Shown here in pieces: positions 25,458 to 33,977 of a DNA stretch of 64,000 bases. The position numbers and the translations under genes were made by a program. Below the pieces are notes generated by a model. That model did not search any database. It saw only the letters and a list, made by a program, of their open reading frames with translations, and had not been told where the DNA came from. The stretch is from an uncultured Polaribacter sp. (GTDB lineage Bacteria > Bacteroidota > Bacteroidia > Flavobacteriales > Flavobacteriaceae), in assembly GCF_947497695.1 (NCBI RefSeq), contig NZ_CANMHM010000001.1, forward strand, positions 124,001 to 188,000, in the 5' to 3' direction. Each line of letters opens with the position of its first letter. Within the stretch, counting starts at the first letter, position 1.

Positions 25458-25973
25458 TTATTCTTTAAACCAACTTGAGTATTTTAAATAATTGTTGGCA
25501 ATTCTGTCGATTTCTCCAGAAATAAGTTCTTGCGAAATATCTTTTACTTTTTTGGCAGGAACGCCTGCATAAATACTTCCACTTTTTACATGCGTATTTT
25601 TGGTAACCACTGCTCCTGCTGCAATAATTGAGTTAGATTCTACCACACAATCGTCCATAATTATAGCACCCATGCCTACTAAAACATTGTCTTGAATTGT
25701 GCATCCATGTACAATTGCATTGTGCCCAATAGACACATTATTGCCAATTGTTGTTGGCGATTTTTGGTAGGTTGCATGAAGCACTGCACCATCTTGAATG
25801 TTGACTTTATTCCCTATTTTAATATAATGGACATCGCCTCTAATTACTGCATTAAACCAAACACTACAATCTTTACCTAATGAAACTTCACCTACAATTG
25901 TGGCGTTTTCTGCAATGTAACAGTCTTTTGGTATTTGTGGATGCTTCCCTTTTACTGGCTTTATAATTGGCAT
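25458..25973 (-). CDS. Gamma carbonic anhydrase family protein
   Basis: A 171-residue left-handed beta-helix (hexapeptide repeat) protein. Repeats run from about 14 to 140 (for example NATIVGEVSLGKDCSVWFNAVIRGDV and IQDGAVLHATYQ). The three zinc His positions of the family appear in VLHATY (His68) and VSIGHNAIVHG (the GHN and VHG His residues). It could hydrate CO2, or be one of the many family members without measured activity (YrdA/PaaY-like). It is a single gene, convergent with the Spy-like pair. Confidence 0.9.
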   Translation of the reverse strand: MPIIKPVKGKHPQIPKDCYIAENATIVGEVSLGKDCSVWFNAVIRGDVHYIKIGNKVNIQDGAVLHATYQKSPTTIGNNVSIGHNAIVHGCTIQDNVLVGMGAIIMDDCVVESNSIIAAGAVVTKNTHVKSGSIYAGVPAKKVKDISQELISGEIDRIANNYLKYSSWFKE

Positions 25974-25988
25974 GTTTTATTGTTTTAT

Positions 25989-26022
25989 TAAACCTTACAG
26001 ATTTTAAAAACTTGTGAGGTTT
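25989..26022. repeat. Hairpin repeat, degenerate copy (AACCTTACAG...TTGTGAGGTT)
   Basis: AAACCTTACAG-ATTTT-AAAAACTTGTGAGGTTT is an imperfect palindrome of the same family as the perfect one at 42460-42490. It lies between the carbonic anhydrase start and the LytTR regulator stop. Confidence 0.6.
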
Positions 26023-26027
26023 GTGAA

Positions 26028-26759
26028 TTATTTAAAATACGAAAGTAAATTACTTTTTTTAGAAGCAGAAACTAAAATTTCTTTTCCGTTAGAAACAATG
26101 ACGCTTCCTCCTTTTCCTTTTTTATATTTTGTAATTGCATTTACATTGACCAAATACGATTTATGGATTCTAGCAAATGTGTATTCTTTTAAAGCTTCTT
26201 CAAAATACTTTAAAGTTTTGCTTACCAATTTCTTAGAATTTGCCAAATGTATTTCTGTATAATTATCATCTGCTTTGCAGAAAACAATGTCATTAATATC
26301 TAAAACTTCAAAACCATCTTGTTGTGGAATGGTAATTTTACCTAAGGCAGAATTTGTTTTAGGAGTTAATATTTGATGCTGTAATTCGTTTTCTTTTTCC
26401 TTAATTTGAGTAACAATATTTACTGCTTTTATCAACTCATCTATAGAAATTGGTTTGAGTAAATAATAACTGGCATGGTTGTTTAAAGCTTCTATTGCAT
26501 AATGATCATAAGCTGTTACAAAAACGGTTTCAAAGGTTCTGTTTGCTACTTTTTCTAACAAATCGAACGCGTTACCAAAAGGCATTTCTACATCTAAAAA
26601 TACCAAATCTAATTCGTGTTTCTGAATTAAATTATAGGCTTCTTCTATGTTTTCTGCTTCGCCTAACAATTGAACATTTGGGCAGTATTTACCAATGTAA
26701 TTGCGTAGAATGTCTCTACTTATTTGTTCGTCTTCTACAAGGATTGCTTTTAATTTCAT
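26028..26759 (-). CDS. LytTR-family response regulator
   Basis: A 243-residue regulator: receiver domain 1-120 (acidic pair in LVEDEQ, phospho-acceptor Asp56 in VFLDVEMP, Lys in YYLLKPIS) and a C-terminal LytTR DNA-binding domain (about 140-240: ITIPQQDGFEVLDINDIVFCKADDNYTEIH, FARIHKSYLVNVNAI, VSNGKEILVSASKK). It is downstream of the TPR histidine kinase at 26909-29113 and is its probable partner. LytTR domains bind short direct repeats about two helical turns apart. Confidence 0.93.
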   Translation of the reverse strand: MKLKAILVEDEQISRDILRNYIGKYCPNVQLLGEAENIEEAYNLIQKHELDLVFLDVEMPFGNAFDLLEKVANRTFETVFVTAYDHYAIEALNNHASYYLLKPISIDELIKAVNIVTQIKEKENELQHQILTPKTNSALGKITIPQQDGFEVLDINDIVFCKADDNYTEIHLANSKKLVSKTLKYFEEALKEYTFARIHKSYLVNVNAITKYKKGKGGSVIVSNGKEILVSASKKSNLLSYFK

Positions 26760-26778
26760 ATATTTTGGGTTGTTCTTG

Positions 26779-26905
26779 CACAGAGATACACGAAGGTTTC
26801 ATTTAATATTTTGACACAGATCTCATAGGTTTTCACGGAGTAAAATGTTTTTTTTTAAAAATTCTCTGAAAAACTCAGCGTCTTTCTCTGTGAATCTCTG
26901 TGTGA
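26779..26905. repeat. Imperfect inverted repeat of the CTCTGTGAA type between kinase and regulator genes
   Basis: CACAGAGATACACG near 26779 and CTCTGTGAATCTCTGTGTGA (26886-26905) face each other across about 85 bases. The same words recur at 30501-30600. It occupies almost the whole spacer between the kinase stop and the regulator start. Confidence 0.6.
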
Positions 26906-26908
26906 TAA

Positions 26909-29113
26909 CTACTTCTTCTTCAATAACAATTCCACTTTTGTACCTTCTCCGTTTTCTAAAACATCAGCTACTTTTACAGAAATACTGTCTTTGTACATAT
27001 CGTTTAAAATAGCTATTCTATTTTTAATGGTACTCATTCCTTTTGATTTTTGTTTGAGTTGATTATTTGTTTTTAATTCTTGCGATTTTTTTCTTCCAAT
27101 TCCATCATCAACAATAATTACAGAAACGGTTTCATCATTTTTTTTAGTGATTGAAATGTCTAAATTGCCCATCTCTTTTCTGTATCTTAATCCATGCCAA
27201 ATAGCGTTTTCTATATAAGGTTGTAATAGCATTGGTGGAATTGAAAATTGCTCTAAATTAATGTTTTCATCTACAGAAATAGTGTAATTAAACTTATCTT
27301 TAAAACGATTGTGCTCTAACTTTACATACAATGTTAGCAATTCTATTTCTTTTGTTAAGGGGATAAAATCTTCATCAGAATTTTCTAAAACGGAACGCAT
27401 TAATGCAGAAAATTCAGATAAATATCGGTTGGCATTCCGTTCATCATTTACAGCAATAAAACTGTTTACAGAATTTAAAGCATTAAAAATAAAATGAGGA
27501 TTCATTTGAGAACGCATCGATTTTAATGCCAATAAATTATTCGCTATTTTTTGCTGTTTGATATTTCTAAACATAAAATATGCCAATAAAATCATCAATA
27601 AAAAACCACCTACTAAAGAGTAAATAATAAGGCGTTGTCTTTGGTTGCTTTCTTCAGATAATTTTTGGTCTACATAAGCCAAATTAATTTTACTTTCTGC
27701 TAATTCTTTGTCTTTGTCCAAACTCGAAATTCTATTTTGATTGTCGGAAATTTTCTTAGAAAAACGTTTTACCTGTTGTATTTCTTGCTCTTTTTGGAGA
27801 TAAGATTCATCTACCAATTTTACATAATCTTGGTAACTTTTTAAAGCTTTATCATAAGCACCAACAGTTGCATAGACTTCAGATAATTTTCTGGTCGCAT
27901 CTTTTTCAATGATAATATCCTTTTTGAAATCAGCATCTTTTATACTCTTTTCTAAAAACGGAATTGCCTTTTTATAATCTTCTTTTAAAATATATGCATT
28001 TCCTATTTTGTAATTTATTTCTTGCGAAGTAATTATTTTTGGTTCTAATACGTCTTCTTTTTTTATCGTTTTATTTTGGGCTGCTTTTACAAGACTCTCT
28101 TTTCTTAATTTAATTTCATCATCAAATTGATTGGATTTATTGTAATAATCTGCCACTTTTTCTTCTTCTTTTAAAGCACGACTTACATTTTCTTTAGCTG
28201 CTAAATCTAAAGAATTTTTATACTGAATATTGGCTTGTGTAATATTTCCTTCGGATGCAAAAACAGTTGCCAACTTAGAGTTTAAATCTGTTATTTTGGG
28301 TGTTACTAAATTTTCTTTGGCAATTGCTAAAGCTTGTTTATAATTATCTTTTGCAGCGTTGTATTTTTTTACAGCAAAATCGATATCTCCTAAACCTTCT
28401 AAAACTATAATCTTTTCATAATTACTAAGGTTTTTTTCTAACAAATCTAAATAGGTTTGTTTATTGGCAGTATAATCCTTCAATAAAAACTGAGCATTTG
28501 CTAAAGCAATTTTTGTGGTGTTACTCTCTCTAATTTGATTCGATAATTTATAATTATTTACTGCTAAATCATACTGTTTCCAATATAAATACACATCTGC
28601 TAATGTTTTATAGGAAGCTGCATTTCGTTGCTTTATTTGATTATTTTTTAAGCTTTTTTCTACAAAAGACAAACTTTTATCAATATCTTTTTTCTTATAA
28701 AATTTTGCAGAATCTAAATATTGATGATAAAAATCTAATTCTTTAGACACAGATTTACTTCGAGAATATTTACGAATTGTTGATACTTTATCAGCAGAAA
28801 AACCTTCTACTAAAATTTTTATTTCTTCGTTAGATTGTATGGTATAATAAATTGTTTCAAAATCTGGATGAGTAACTCTAAGCTCATTCCCTACTCTCGC
28901 TTTTACAATATAACAACCTCTAATTTGATGGTAATAAAATTGTTTTTCATTTACAAAAACCTCCGCATTTTTTATAGAATTTCCAGTGTTTTTATCTTCA
29001 ACCTTTACTTTTATGCTAAATGTATTTGTTTGATAATCTACACCTATTTCTTGGGCAGAAACAGCTACAAACAAAAACATAAACAGATAAATAAGGTGTT
29101 TTTTTAAAATCAT
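26909..29113 (-). CDS. LytS-type histidine kinase with TPR sensor
   Basis: The longest frame starts at 29143, but the ATG at 29113 opens a good signal peptide (MILKKHLIYLFMFLFVAVSAQ). The exported N-terminal half has a carboxypeptidase-like beta domain (about 25-90) then TPR-type helical repeats (about 115-450), a coiled coil, one transmembrane helix (LIIYSLVGGFLLMILLAYFMF) and a HisKA-less LytS-type kinase domain with MRSQMNPHFIFNALNSVNSF and, in the ATPase part, IIVDDGIGRK. Partner of the LytTR regulator that follows. Confidence 0.92.
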   Translation of the reverse strand: MILKKHLIYLFMFLFVAVSAQEIGVDYQTNTFSIKVKVEDKNTGNSIKNAEVFVNEKQFYYHQIRGCYIVKARVGNELRVTHPDFETIYYTIQSNEEIKILVEGFSADKVSTIRKYSRSKSVSKELDFYHQYLDSAKFYKKKDIDKSLSFVEKSLKNNQIKQRNAASYKTLADVYLYWKQYDLAVNNYKLSNQIRESNTTKIALANAQFLLKDYTANKQTYLDLLEKNLSNYEKIIVLEGLGDIDFAVKKYNAAKDNYKQALAIAKENLVTPKITDLNSKLATVFASEGNITQANIQYKNSLDLAAKENVSRALKEEEKVADYYNKSNQFDDEIKLRKESLVKAAQNKTIKKEDVLEPKIITSQEINYKIGNAYILKEDYKKAIPFLEKSIKDADFKKDIIIEKDATRKLSEVYATVGAYDKALKSYQDYVKLVDESYLQKEQEIQQVKRFSKKISDNQNRISSLDKDKELAESKINLAYVDQKLSEESNQRQRLIIYSLVGGFLLMILLAYFMFRNIKQQKIANNLLALKSMRSQMNPHFIFNALNSVNSFIAVNDERNANRYLSEFSALMRSVLENSDEDFIPLTKEIELLTLYVKLEHNRFKDKFNYTISVDENINLEQFSIPPMLLQPYIENAIWHGLRYRKEMGNLDISITKKNDETVSVIIVDDGIGRKKSQELKTNNQLKQKSKGMSTIKNRIAILNDMYKDSISVKVADVLENGEGTKVELLLKKK

Positions 29114-29226
29114 TTTTAAATTATATGTTGTAAACATACACACAAAAAAGCATCCAAAAAAATGGGTTTTCCTTTAATATTGCTTTTATAGCTATTAAAA
29201 ATAGTGCTTCCCTAAATCAAATACCT

Positions 29227-29258
29227 TTTCACTCATTCAAAAGTAGGTTTCACTCATT
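29227..29258. promoter_or_regulatory. Candidate LytTR operator (two TTTCACTCATT direct repeats)
   Basis: Two identical 11-mers, TTTCACTCATT at 29227-29237 and 29248-29258, start 21 bases apart. Two helical turns between direct half-sites is the usual LytTR layout. They lie in the 230-base gap between the kinase of the LytTR system (minus strand) and the VWA gene (plus strand), about 90 bases before the VWA start. The binding protein is inferred from position. Confidence 0.55.
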
Positions 29259-29346
29259 ATCGATTTTTTATGAATTAAGTTGGTGTTAATATTGATCTAT
29301 CAAACCAAACTTTTAATCATTTATATAATCTAAAAAAAAACTTATC

Positions 29347-30477
29347 ATGAAAAATTCAGTATTAAAAGTTGTAACAATTTTATTCTTATTTGTAACCACA
29401 AGTTATTTTGCAGCAAACAAAATATCATCAGAAAAAATTAAAAACCAAACTATTAAAGTTGCCTTATTGTTAGATACCAGCAATAGTATGGATGGATTGA
29501 TAAACCAAGCAAAAGCCCAACTTTGGGAAATTGTAAATGAACTTTCTTATGCAAAATATGGCCTACAAAAACCAAATTTAGAAATTGCTTTGTATGAATA
29601 TGGAAATTCTAATTTACCCTCTAGAGAAGGATTTATTAAACAAGTATTGCAGTTTAGTAATGATTTGGATAAAATATCAGAAAAACTATTTTCTTTAACT
29701 ACAAATGGAGGAAATGAGTTTTGCGGACAAGTAATAAAAACGTCTTTAAATGAACTTAGTTGGGGAGAAAATAAAGACGATTTAAAAATTATTTTTATAG
29801 CAGGAAACGAACCTTTTACTCAAGGAAAAATCAATTATAAAGATGCTATTATAGATGCAAAAGAAAAGAATGTAATTATTAATACTATTTTTTGCGGTAA
29901 TTATACTAACGGAATTTCTGGCATGTGGAAAGATGGAGCAACTTTAGGTGGTGGTGATTATATGACCATCAATCAAGATAAAAAAATTGTACATATTGTT
30001 ACTCCTTATGATAATGAGATTATTATTCTAAACAAAAAATTGAACAACACCTATATTTATTATGGTAACAAAGGCTATTCTAAATATTCGAATCAAAGCA
30101 GACAAGATAAAAATGCAGCCTCTTTAGATGAAGTTGTCATTGTAAAAAGAGCGGTTAGCAAAAGTTCTCGTTTATACGATAATTCAAGTTGGGATTTAGT
30201 GGATGCTGAAAAGAAACAAAAAGTAGATTATAAAACCATAGAAAAGAATAAACTCCCAAAAGAGCTGCAAAATAAATCGGAAGCTGAAATTAAAAGCTAT
30301 GTAAAAACCAAAGTAAATGAACGTGCAAAAATTCAGCAAAAGATTAAAGAATTAGATGAAAAAAGAAGGAGTTTTATCGCCAAAAAACAAAAAGAAGGCA
30401 CCAAAAAAGATGAATTGAATAACGTGATGATGAATGCTATAAAAAGACAAGCAAAATCTAAAAATTATACTTGGTAA
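29347..30477 (+). CDS. Secreted von Willebrand factor A domain protein
   Basis: A 376-residue protein with a signal peptide (about 1-22, ending SYFAA) and a VWA domain (about 35-215). The metal-binding MIDAS start is VALLLDTSNSMDGL (DxSxS), and the later LTTNGGNEFCGQ and FIAGNEPFTQG fit the domain. The C-terminal third is charged and likely coiled (DEKRRSFIAKKQKEG). It probably binds a protein or matrix ligand in the periplasm or at the surface. Candidate target of the LytTR system encoded divergently. Confidence 0.85.
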   Translation: MKNSVLKVVTILFLFVTTSYFAANKISSEKIKNQTIKVALLLDTSNSMDGLINQAKAQLWEIVNELSYAKYGLQKPNLEIALYEYGNSNLPSREGFIKQVLQFSNDLDKISEKLFSLTTNGGNEFCGQVIKTSLNELSWGENKDDLKIIFIAGNEPFTQGKINYKDAIIDAKEKNVIINTIFCGNYTNGISGMWKDGATLGGGDYMTINQDKKIVHIVTPYDNEIIILNKKLNNTYIYYGNKGYSKYSNQSRQDKNAASLDEVVIVKRAVSKSSRLYDNSSWDLVDAEKKQKVDYKTIEKNKLPKELQNKSEAEIKSYVKTKVNERAKIQQKIKELDEKRRSFIAKKQKEGTKKDELNNVMMNAIKRQAKSKNYTW

Positions 30478-30500
30478 AAATAGCATTGTAATTGGTTATT

Positions 30501-30600
30501 CCACAGAGTTACTCGGAGAATTCCACTGAGATTCACAAAGAAAACCATTAAATTTTCTCTGTGAATTTCTGTGCGTTTACTCTGTGAATGTTTGTGTTAC
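30501..30600. repeat. CTCTGTGAA-type dispersed repeat, second copy
   Basis: CACAGAGTTACTC, ACTGAGATTCAC, TTCTCTGTGAATTTCTGTG and CTCTGTGAATG form a cluster with inverted orientation on either side, as at 26779-26905. It lies between the convergent VWA and DUF2797 genes. Confidence 0.6.
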
Positions 30601-30617
30601 AACGTTCACTAAGAATT

Positions 30618-31409
30618 TTAAACCTCCATAGAAACCACCAAACCTTCGTTACTTCTTACATTAAAAACAGTTTCATCTTCAAAAATTAAATACTGCCCTT
30701 TTATACCTACTAACTTACCTGTATAACTGGGTGTTTTTATCAAATTTAAACTTTTAGGTTTCAAGGGATATTTTAAAACTGGAAAATTGATATGCGTTTC
30801 AGCATTGTTTTCTATAAAATACTCTTTTGCTTCTTCTGGGATAAATTCTTTTAATTTATCTCGCCATTCTATTAAATTAGCATCTTCAATATCATTTTTT
30901 AGCATTTTACGCCAATTGGTTTTATCTGCAACATGCTCTTTTAAAGCAACTTCTGTAATACCTGCTAAATATCTATTGGGTACTTCTACAATTTCTAAGG
31001 CTTCATGTGCTCCTTGATCTATCCAACGAGTTGGCACTTGTGGCTTTCTAGTAACCCCTACTTTTACATTGCTTGAATTTGCCAAATACACAATATGTGG
31101 TTTTAATTGTACTGATTGTTCGTAGGCTAAATCTCTATCTTCAATACCTAAATGTGCTTTACTCAATTCTGGCTTCATAATCCAATCACCAGCATTTGGA
31201 GTTTCAAAAAAACACGATTTGCAAAAACCTTGTCTATAAATTTGCTTTTCTAAACCACAGTTTAAGCATTCATAAGTAACAAAATTGATGGTAATTTCTT
31301 TATTGATTAACTGATTCATGTTAATGAAATCAGTTTTCATATCTAAATAATACTGAATTTCTGCTGCTTTTTCAGTCAACATTTTTTTTAAAACTCCTTG
31401 ATACTTCAT
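30618..31409 (-). CDS. DUF2797 zinc-ribbon protein
   Basis: A 263-residue soluble protein of family DUF2797. A zinc-ribbon-like Cys cluster CLNCGLEKQIYRQGFCKSCF (about 50-70) is followed by LAHLG-like and HIVYLANSSNVKVGVTRKPQVPTRWIDQGA, which resembles the GIY-YIG-type core of the family. A nuclease-like fold is possible; the function is unknown. It is divergent from the GH3 gene, with overlapping promoter space of about 80 bases. Confidence 0.85.
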   Translation of the reverse strand: MKYQGVLKKMLTEKAAEIQYYLDMKTDFINMNQLINKEITINFVTYECLNCGLEKQIYRQGFCKSCFFETPNAGDWIMKPELSKAHLGIEDRDLAYEQSVQLKPHIVYLANSSNVKVGVTRKPQVPTRWIDQGAHEALEIVEVPNRYLAGITEVALKEHVADKTNWRKMLKNDIEDANLIEWRDKLKEFIPEEAKEYFIENNAETHINFPVLKYPLKPKSLNLIKTPSYTGKLVGIKGQYLIFEDETVFNVRSNEGLVVSMEV

Positions 31410-31488
31410 ATAAAAGATTTTAGTATTTTTATCGAACGATTTAAAAAAAGTTATCTTAAAATCGAACTAAACAAATTTACGAATTTCT

Positions 31489-32997
31489 ATGGCGTTTCAA
31501 ATTATCAATTCTATAATTTCTTGGTTTTTAAAGAAACGAAAACATCAAATAGAGTTATTTTTAAAATATCCTATCGATGTACAAAATGAAGTACTTGTAA
31601 AACTTTTAAATACGGCTAAAAATACCGAATTTGGACTAGAAAAAGGGTTTTCATCTATTAGAAATCATAAAGATTTTTCTGAGAAAGTGCCTATTCAAAA
31701 ATACGAAACTTTTGAACCTTTGATTGAGCGTTGTAGAAAAGGAGAACAAAACTTATTTTGGCCTACAGATATAGAATGGTTTGCAAAAAGTAGCGGCACA
31801 ACCAATGCTAAAAGTAAATTTATACCTGTTTCTGAAGATGCTTTAAAAAATTGCCACATGAAAGCTGGTAAAGATATGTTGTGTAATTATATTAACAACA
31901 ATCCTACAACACAATTGTTTACTGGTAAAGGTTTGCGTTTAGGTGGTAGCTCTGAAGTGTATCAAGATAATGGTTCTTATTTTGGTGATTTATCTGCAAT
32001 TATTATAGAAAATATGCCTTTTTGGGCAGATTTTAGCTCAGCACCTAGCCAAGAAGTTGCTTTAATGAGCAATTGGGAAACAAAAATGGATGCCATTATT
32101 GATGAAACAATCAATGAAAATATTACCAGTTTAGCAGGTGTACCTAGTTGGATGCTCGTTTTATTAAATCGGATTTTAGATAGAACAGGAAAAGATAACA
32201 TTTTAGAAGTTTGGCCAAATTTAGAGGTCTATTTTCATGGAGGTGTAAACTTTAACCCCTACAGAGAACAATACAAAAAAATGATTCCTAAAGCAGATTT
32301 TAAATACTATGAAATCTACAATGCCTCTGAAGGTTTTTTTGCAATTCAAGACATTAATAATTCTAAAGAATTGTTGTTAATGTTAGATTATGGTATTTTT
32401 TATGAATTTATACCAATGAGTGAGTATAAAGGCGAAAACTCTAAAACAATTACTCTTGCTGATGTTAAAAAAGAAATAGACTATGCCTTAATTATCACTA
32501 CAAATGGTGGTTTATGGCGTTATTTAATTGGAGATACGATTCGTTTTACATCTTTAAATCCCTATCGAATAAAAATTACGGGACGCACAAAACATTATAT
32601 AAATGTGTTTGGTGAAGAATTAAATATAGAAAATGTAGAAGATGCTTTAAAACTAGCATGTGATAAAACAAAAGCTACAATTGCTGATTATACTGTTGGC
32701 CCAATTTTTATGCAAGGAAAAGAAAAAGGCGGACATGAATGGATGATTGAATTTATTGAAAAACCAAGCTCTTTAGGTTATTTTTCTGAAATGTTAGACA
32801 ATGCTTTAAAGTCTATAAATTCTGATTACGAAGCAAAACGTTATTTAAACATAACGTTAATGCCTCCAAAAGTTCATCAAGCAAAAGAGGGTTTATTTTA
32901 TAGTTGGTTAAAGAAAAACAACAAATTAGGTGGGCAACACAAAGTGCCAAGGTTGTCTAATACTAGAGAATTTATTGAAGAATTATTAAAATTATAG
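31489..32997 (+). CDS. GH3 auxin-responsive-like adenylating enzyme
   Basis: A 502-residue protein of the GH3 family (acyl-adenylate forming amidotransferases, best known for joining amino acids to plant hormones). Seen motifs are FAKSSGTTNAKSKFIPVS (P-loop, about 103-120), YNASEGFFAIQD (ATP-binding, about 275) and YLIGDTIRF / ITGRTKHYINVFGEELNIENVE (C-terminal hinge, about 345-385). The bacterial substrates are unknown. It ends one base before the Crp/Fnr start and is thus co-transcribed with it. Confidence 0.9.
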   Translation: MAFQIINSIISWFLKKRKHQIELFLKYPIDVQNEVLVKLLNTAKNTEFGLEKGFSSIRNHKDFSEKVPIQKYETFEPLIERCRKGEQNLFWPTDIEWFAKSSGTTNAKSKFIPVSEDALKNCHMKAGKDMLCNYINNNPTTQLFTGKGLRLGGSSEVYQDNGSYFGDLSAIIIENMPFWADFSSAPSQEVALMSNWETKMDAIIDETINENITSLAGVPSWMLVLLNRILDRTGKDNILEVWPNLEVYFHGGVNFNPYREQYKKMIPKADFKYYEIYNASEGFFAIQDINNSKELLLMLDYGIFYEFIPMSEYKGENSKTITLADVKKEIDYALIITTNGGLWRYLIGDTIRFTSLNPYRIKITGRTKHYINVFGEELNIENVEDALKLACDKTKATIADYTVGPIFMQGKEKGGHEWMIEFIEKPSSLGYFSEMLDNALKSINSDYEAKRYLNITLMPPKVHQAKEGLFYSWLKKNNKLGGQHKVPRLSNTREFIEELLKL

Positions 32998-32998
32998 A

Positions 32999-33574
32999 AT
33001 GAACACATTTTTTGAGCAAAACAATGTTTATTTATTAGAAAACCCAGAGCTTGCAGAAGCTTTTCAAAATATAATGACTTACCAAAAATACCCTAAACAT
33101 ACTATTCTGCATGAAGCTGGTAAAGTTTGTAACCATATGTATATTATAGTTTCTGGTATTTCACGTGTTTTTTATTACAAAGAAGATAAAGATATTACTT
33201 GTTATTTTGCAGCAGAAAAAGAAACGATGACTGCTATAGATAGTTTTATACAGCGTACTAAAAGTAAATACTTTGTAGAAGCATTAGAAGATTTAGAGGT
33301 TTTTAAAATTGCACACTCAGACTTAGAAAACTTGTTTGAATCTAACCCAAAATACGAACGTTTTGGTCGTTTATTTTTACAACAACTTTATATAGATTTG
33401 GTTGAAAGAATAGACGATTTACAACTACACACAGCACAAGAACGTTACAAAAAATTATTAGCAAAAAAACCTTATTTATTTAAGCGTGTTCATGCAAAAC
33501 ATATAGCTTCTTTTTTAGGAATGACTCCAGAAACTTTTAGTAGAGTTAGAGGAAATGATCATAAAAATGATTAA
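32999..33574 (+). CDS. Crp/Fnr-family transcription regulator
   Basis: A 191-residue regulator with a cyclic-nucleotide-binding-like domain (about 15-120: KYPKHTILHEAGKVCNHMYIIVSGISRVFYY), a long dimerisation helix and a C-terminal helix-turn-helix (HAKHIASFLGMTPETFSRVRG). There is no N-terminal Cys cluster of the FNR type, so oxygen sensing via [4Fe-4S] is unlikely. The gene directly precedes an FNR-like palindrome, which may be its own target. Confidence 0.9.
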   Translation: MNTFFEQNNVYLLENPELAEAFQNIMTYQKYPKHTILHEAGKVCNHMYIIVSGISRVFYYKEDKDITCYFAAEKETMTAIDSFIQRTKSKYFVEALEDLEVFKIAHSDLENLFESNPKYERFGRLFLQQLYIDLVERIDDLQLHTAQERYKKLLAKKPYLFKRVHAKHIASFLGMTPETFSRVRGNDHKND

Positions 33575-33581
33575 TATTCTT

Positions 33582-33601
33582 TTCTTGACAATTGTCAAGA
33601 A
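33582..33601. promoter_or_regulatory. Perfect FNR/Crp-like palindrome
   Basis: TTCTTGACAATTGTCAAGAA is a perfect 20-bp palindrome containing TTGAC-N4-GTCAA, a close relative of the FNR consensus TTGAT-N4-ATCAA. Its centre (33591.5) is about 41 bases before the start site predicted from the TACTTTTG box at 33621, the usual position for activation by this family. Confidence 0.65.
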
Positions 33602-33620
33602 GAGTTTATTTTTTATAAAA

Positions 33621-33628
33621 TACTTTTG
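33621..33628 (+). promoter_or_regulatory. -7 box of the oxidoreductase operon (TACTTTTG)
   Basis: A full TAnnTTTG match, 19 bases before the Coq4-like ATG at 33647. With transcription starting near 33633, the palindrome upstream would sit around -41.5. A TTG at 33626 lies inside this box and is not a likely start codon. Confidence 0.5.
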
Positions 33629-33646
33629 TTGAATAAACAAAGAGTA

Positions 33647-33946
33647 ATGACCATTTTACAAAAACTTCAACAATTTTATAAAGAGAATAATTTTAAAGAT
33701 GATGGATGTGTAAGTGATGATTTTTTTGAATCAAAATTTAAATTAACCACTTTAAAAATACCTAATTCTCAATTTAGAAAAGATGTAATTCACATACACA
33801 ATATTCAGCATATTTTATACAATTGTGATACCACTTGAAAAGGAGAAGCATTTATTGCTAGCTGGAAAATAGGCTCAAAAATGTGGAAACACTTCCTCAT
33901 TGGATTTATGAGCCTTTGTGCAATTCTTTTTTTCTATTTCCAGTAA
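33647..33946 (+). pseudogene. Coq4-like gene interrupted by TGA (truncated)
   Basis: The frame MTILQKLQQFYKENNFKDDG... reaches HNIQHILYNCDTT and stops at TGA (33836-33838). After the TGA the same frame continues KGEAFIASWKIG...WKHFLIGFMSLC to TAA at 33944-33946. Reading TGA as Trp restores the H-x-x-x-H-x11-E metal motif of COQ4-type proteins, though the usual HDxxH is HNxxH here. COQ4 proteins are about 200 residues or more, so this is also short. It is best read as a decaying gene; readthrough or a sequencing error remain possible. Confidence 0.65.
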
Positions 33947-33977
33947 TCATTTTAATCACTACTACATTTTATTTACT

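Noticed and set aside
33626-33646. TTG start for the Coq4-like frame
   Set aside because: The TTG lies inside the TACTTTTG promoter box; the ATG at 33647 starts the conserved sequence.
33836-33838. Selenocysteine codon
   Set aside because: The position fits Trp (TGG to TGA), the motif is otherwise degraded and no SECIS-like hairpin directly after it was evident.
33918-33977. Longer GTG start for the oxidoreductase
   Set aside because: The added 20 residues overlap the Coq4-like remnant and the flavodoxin fold begins at the 33978 ATG.
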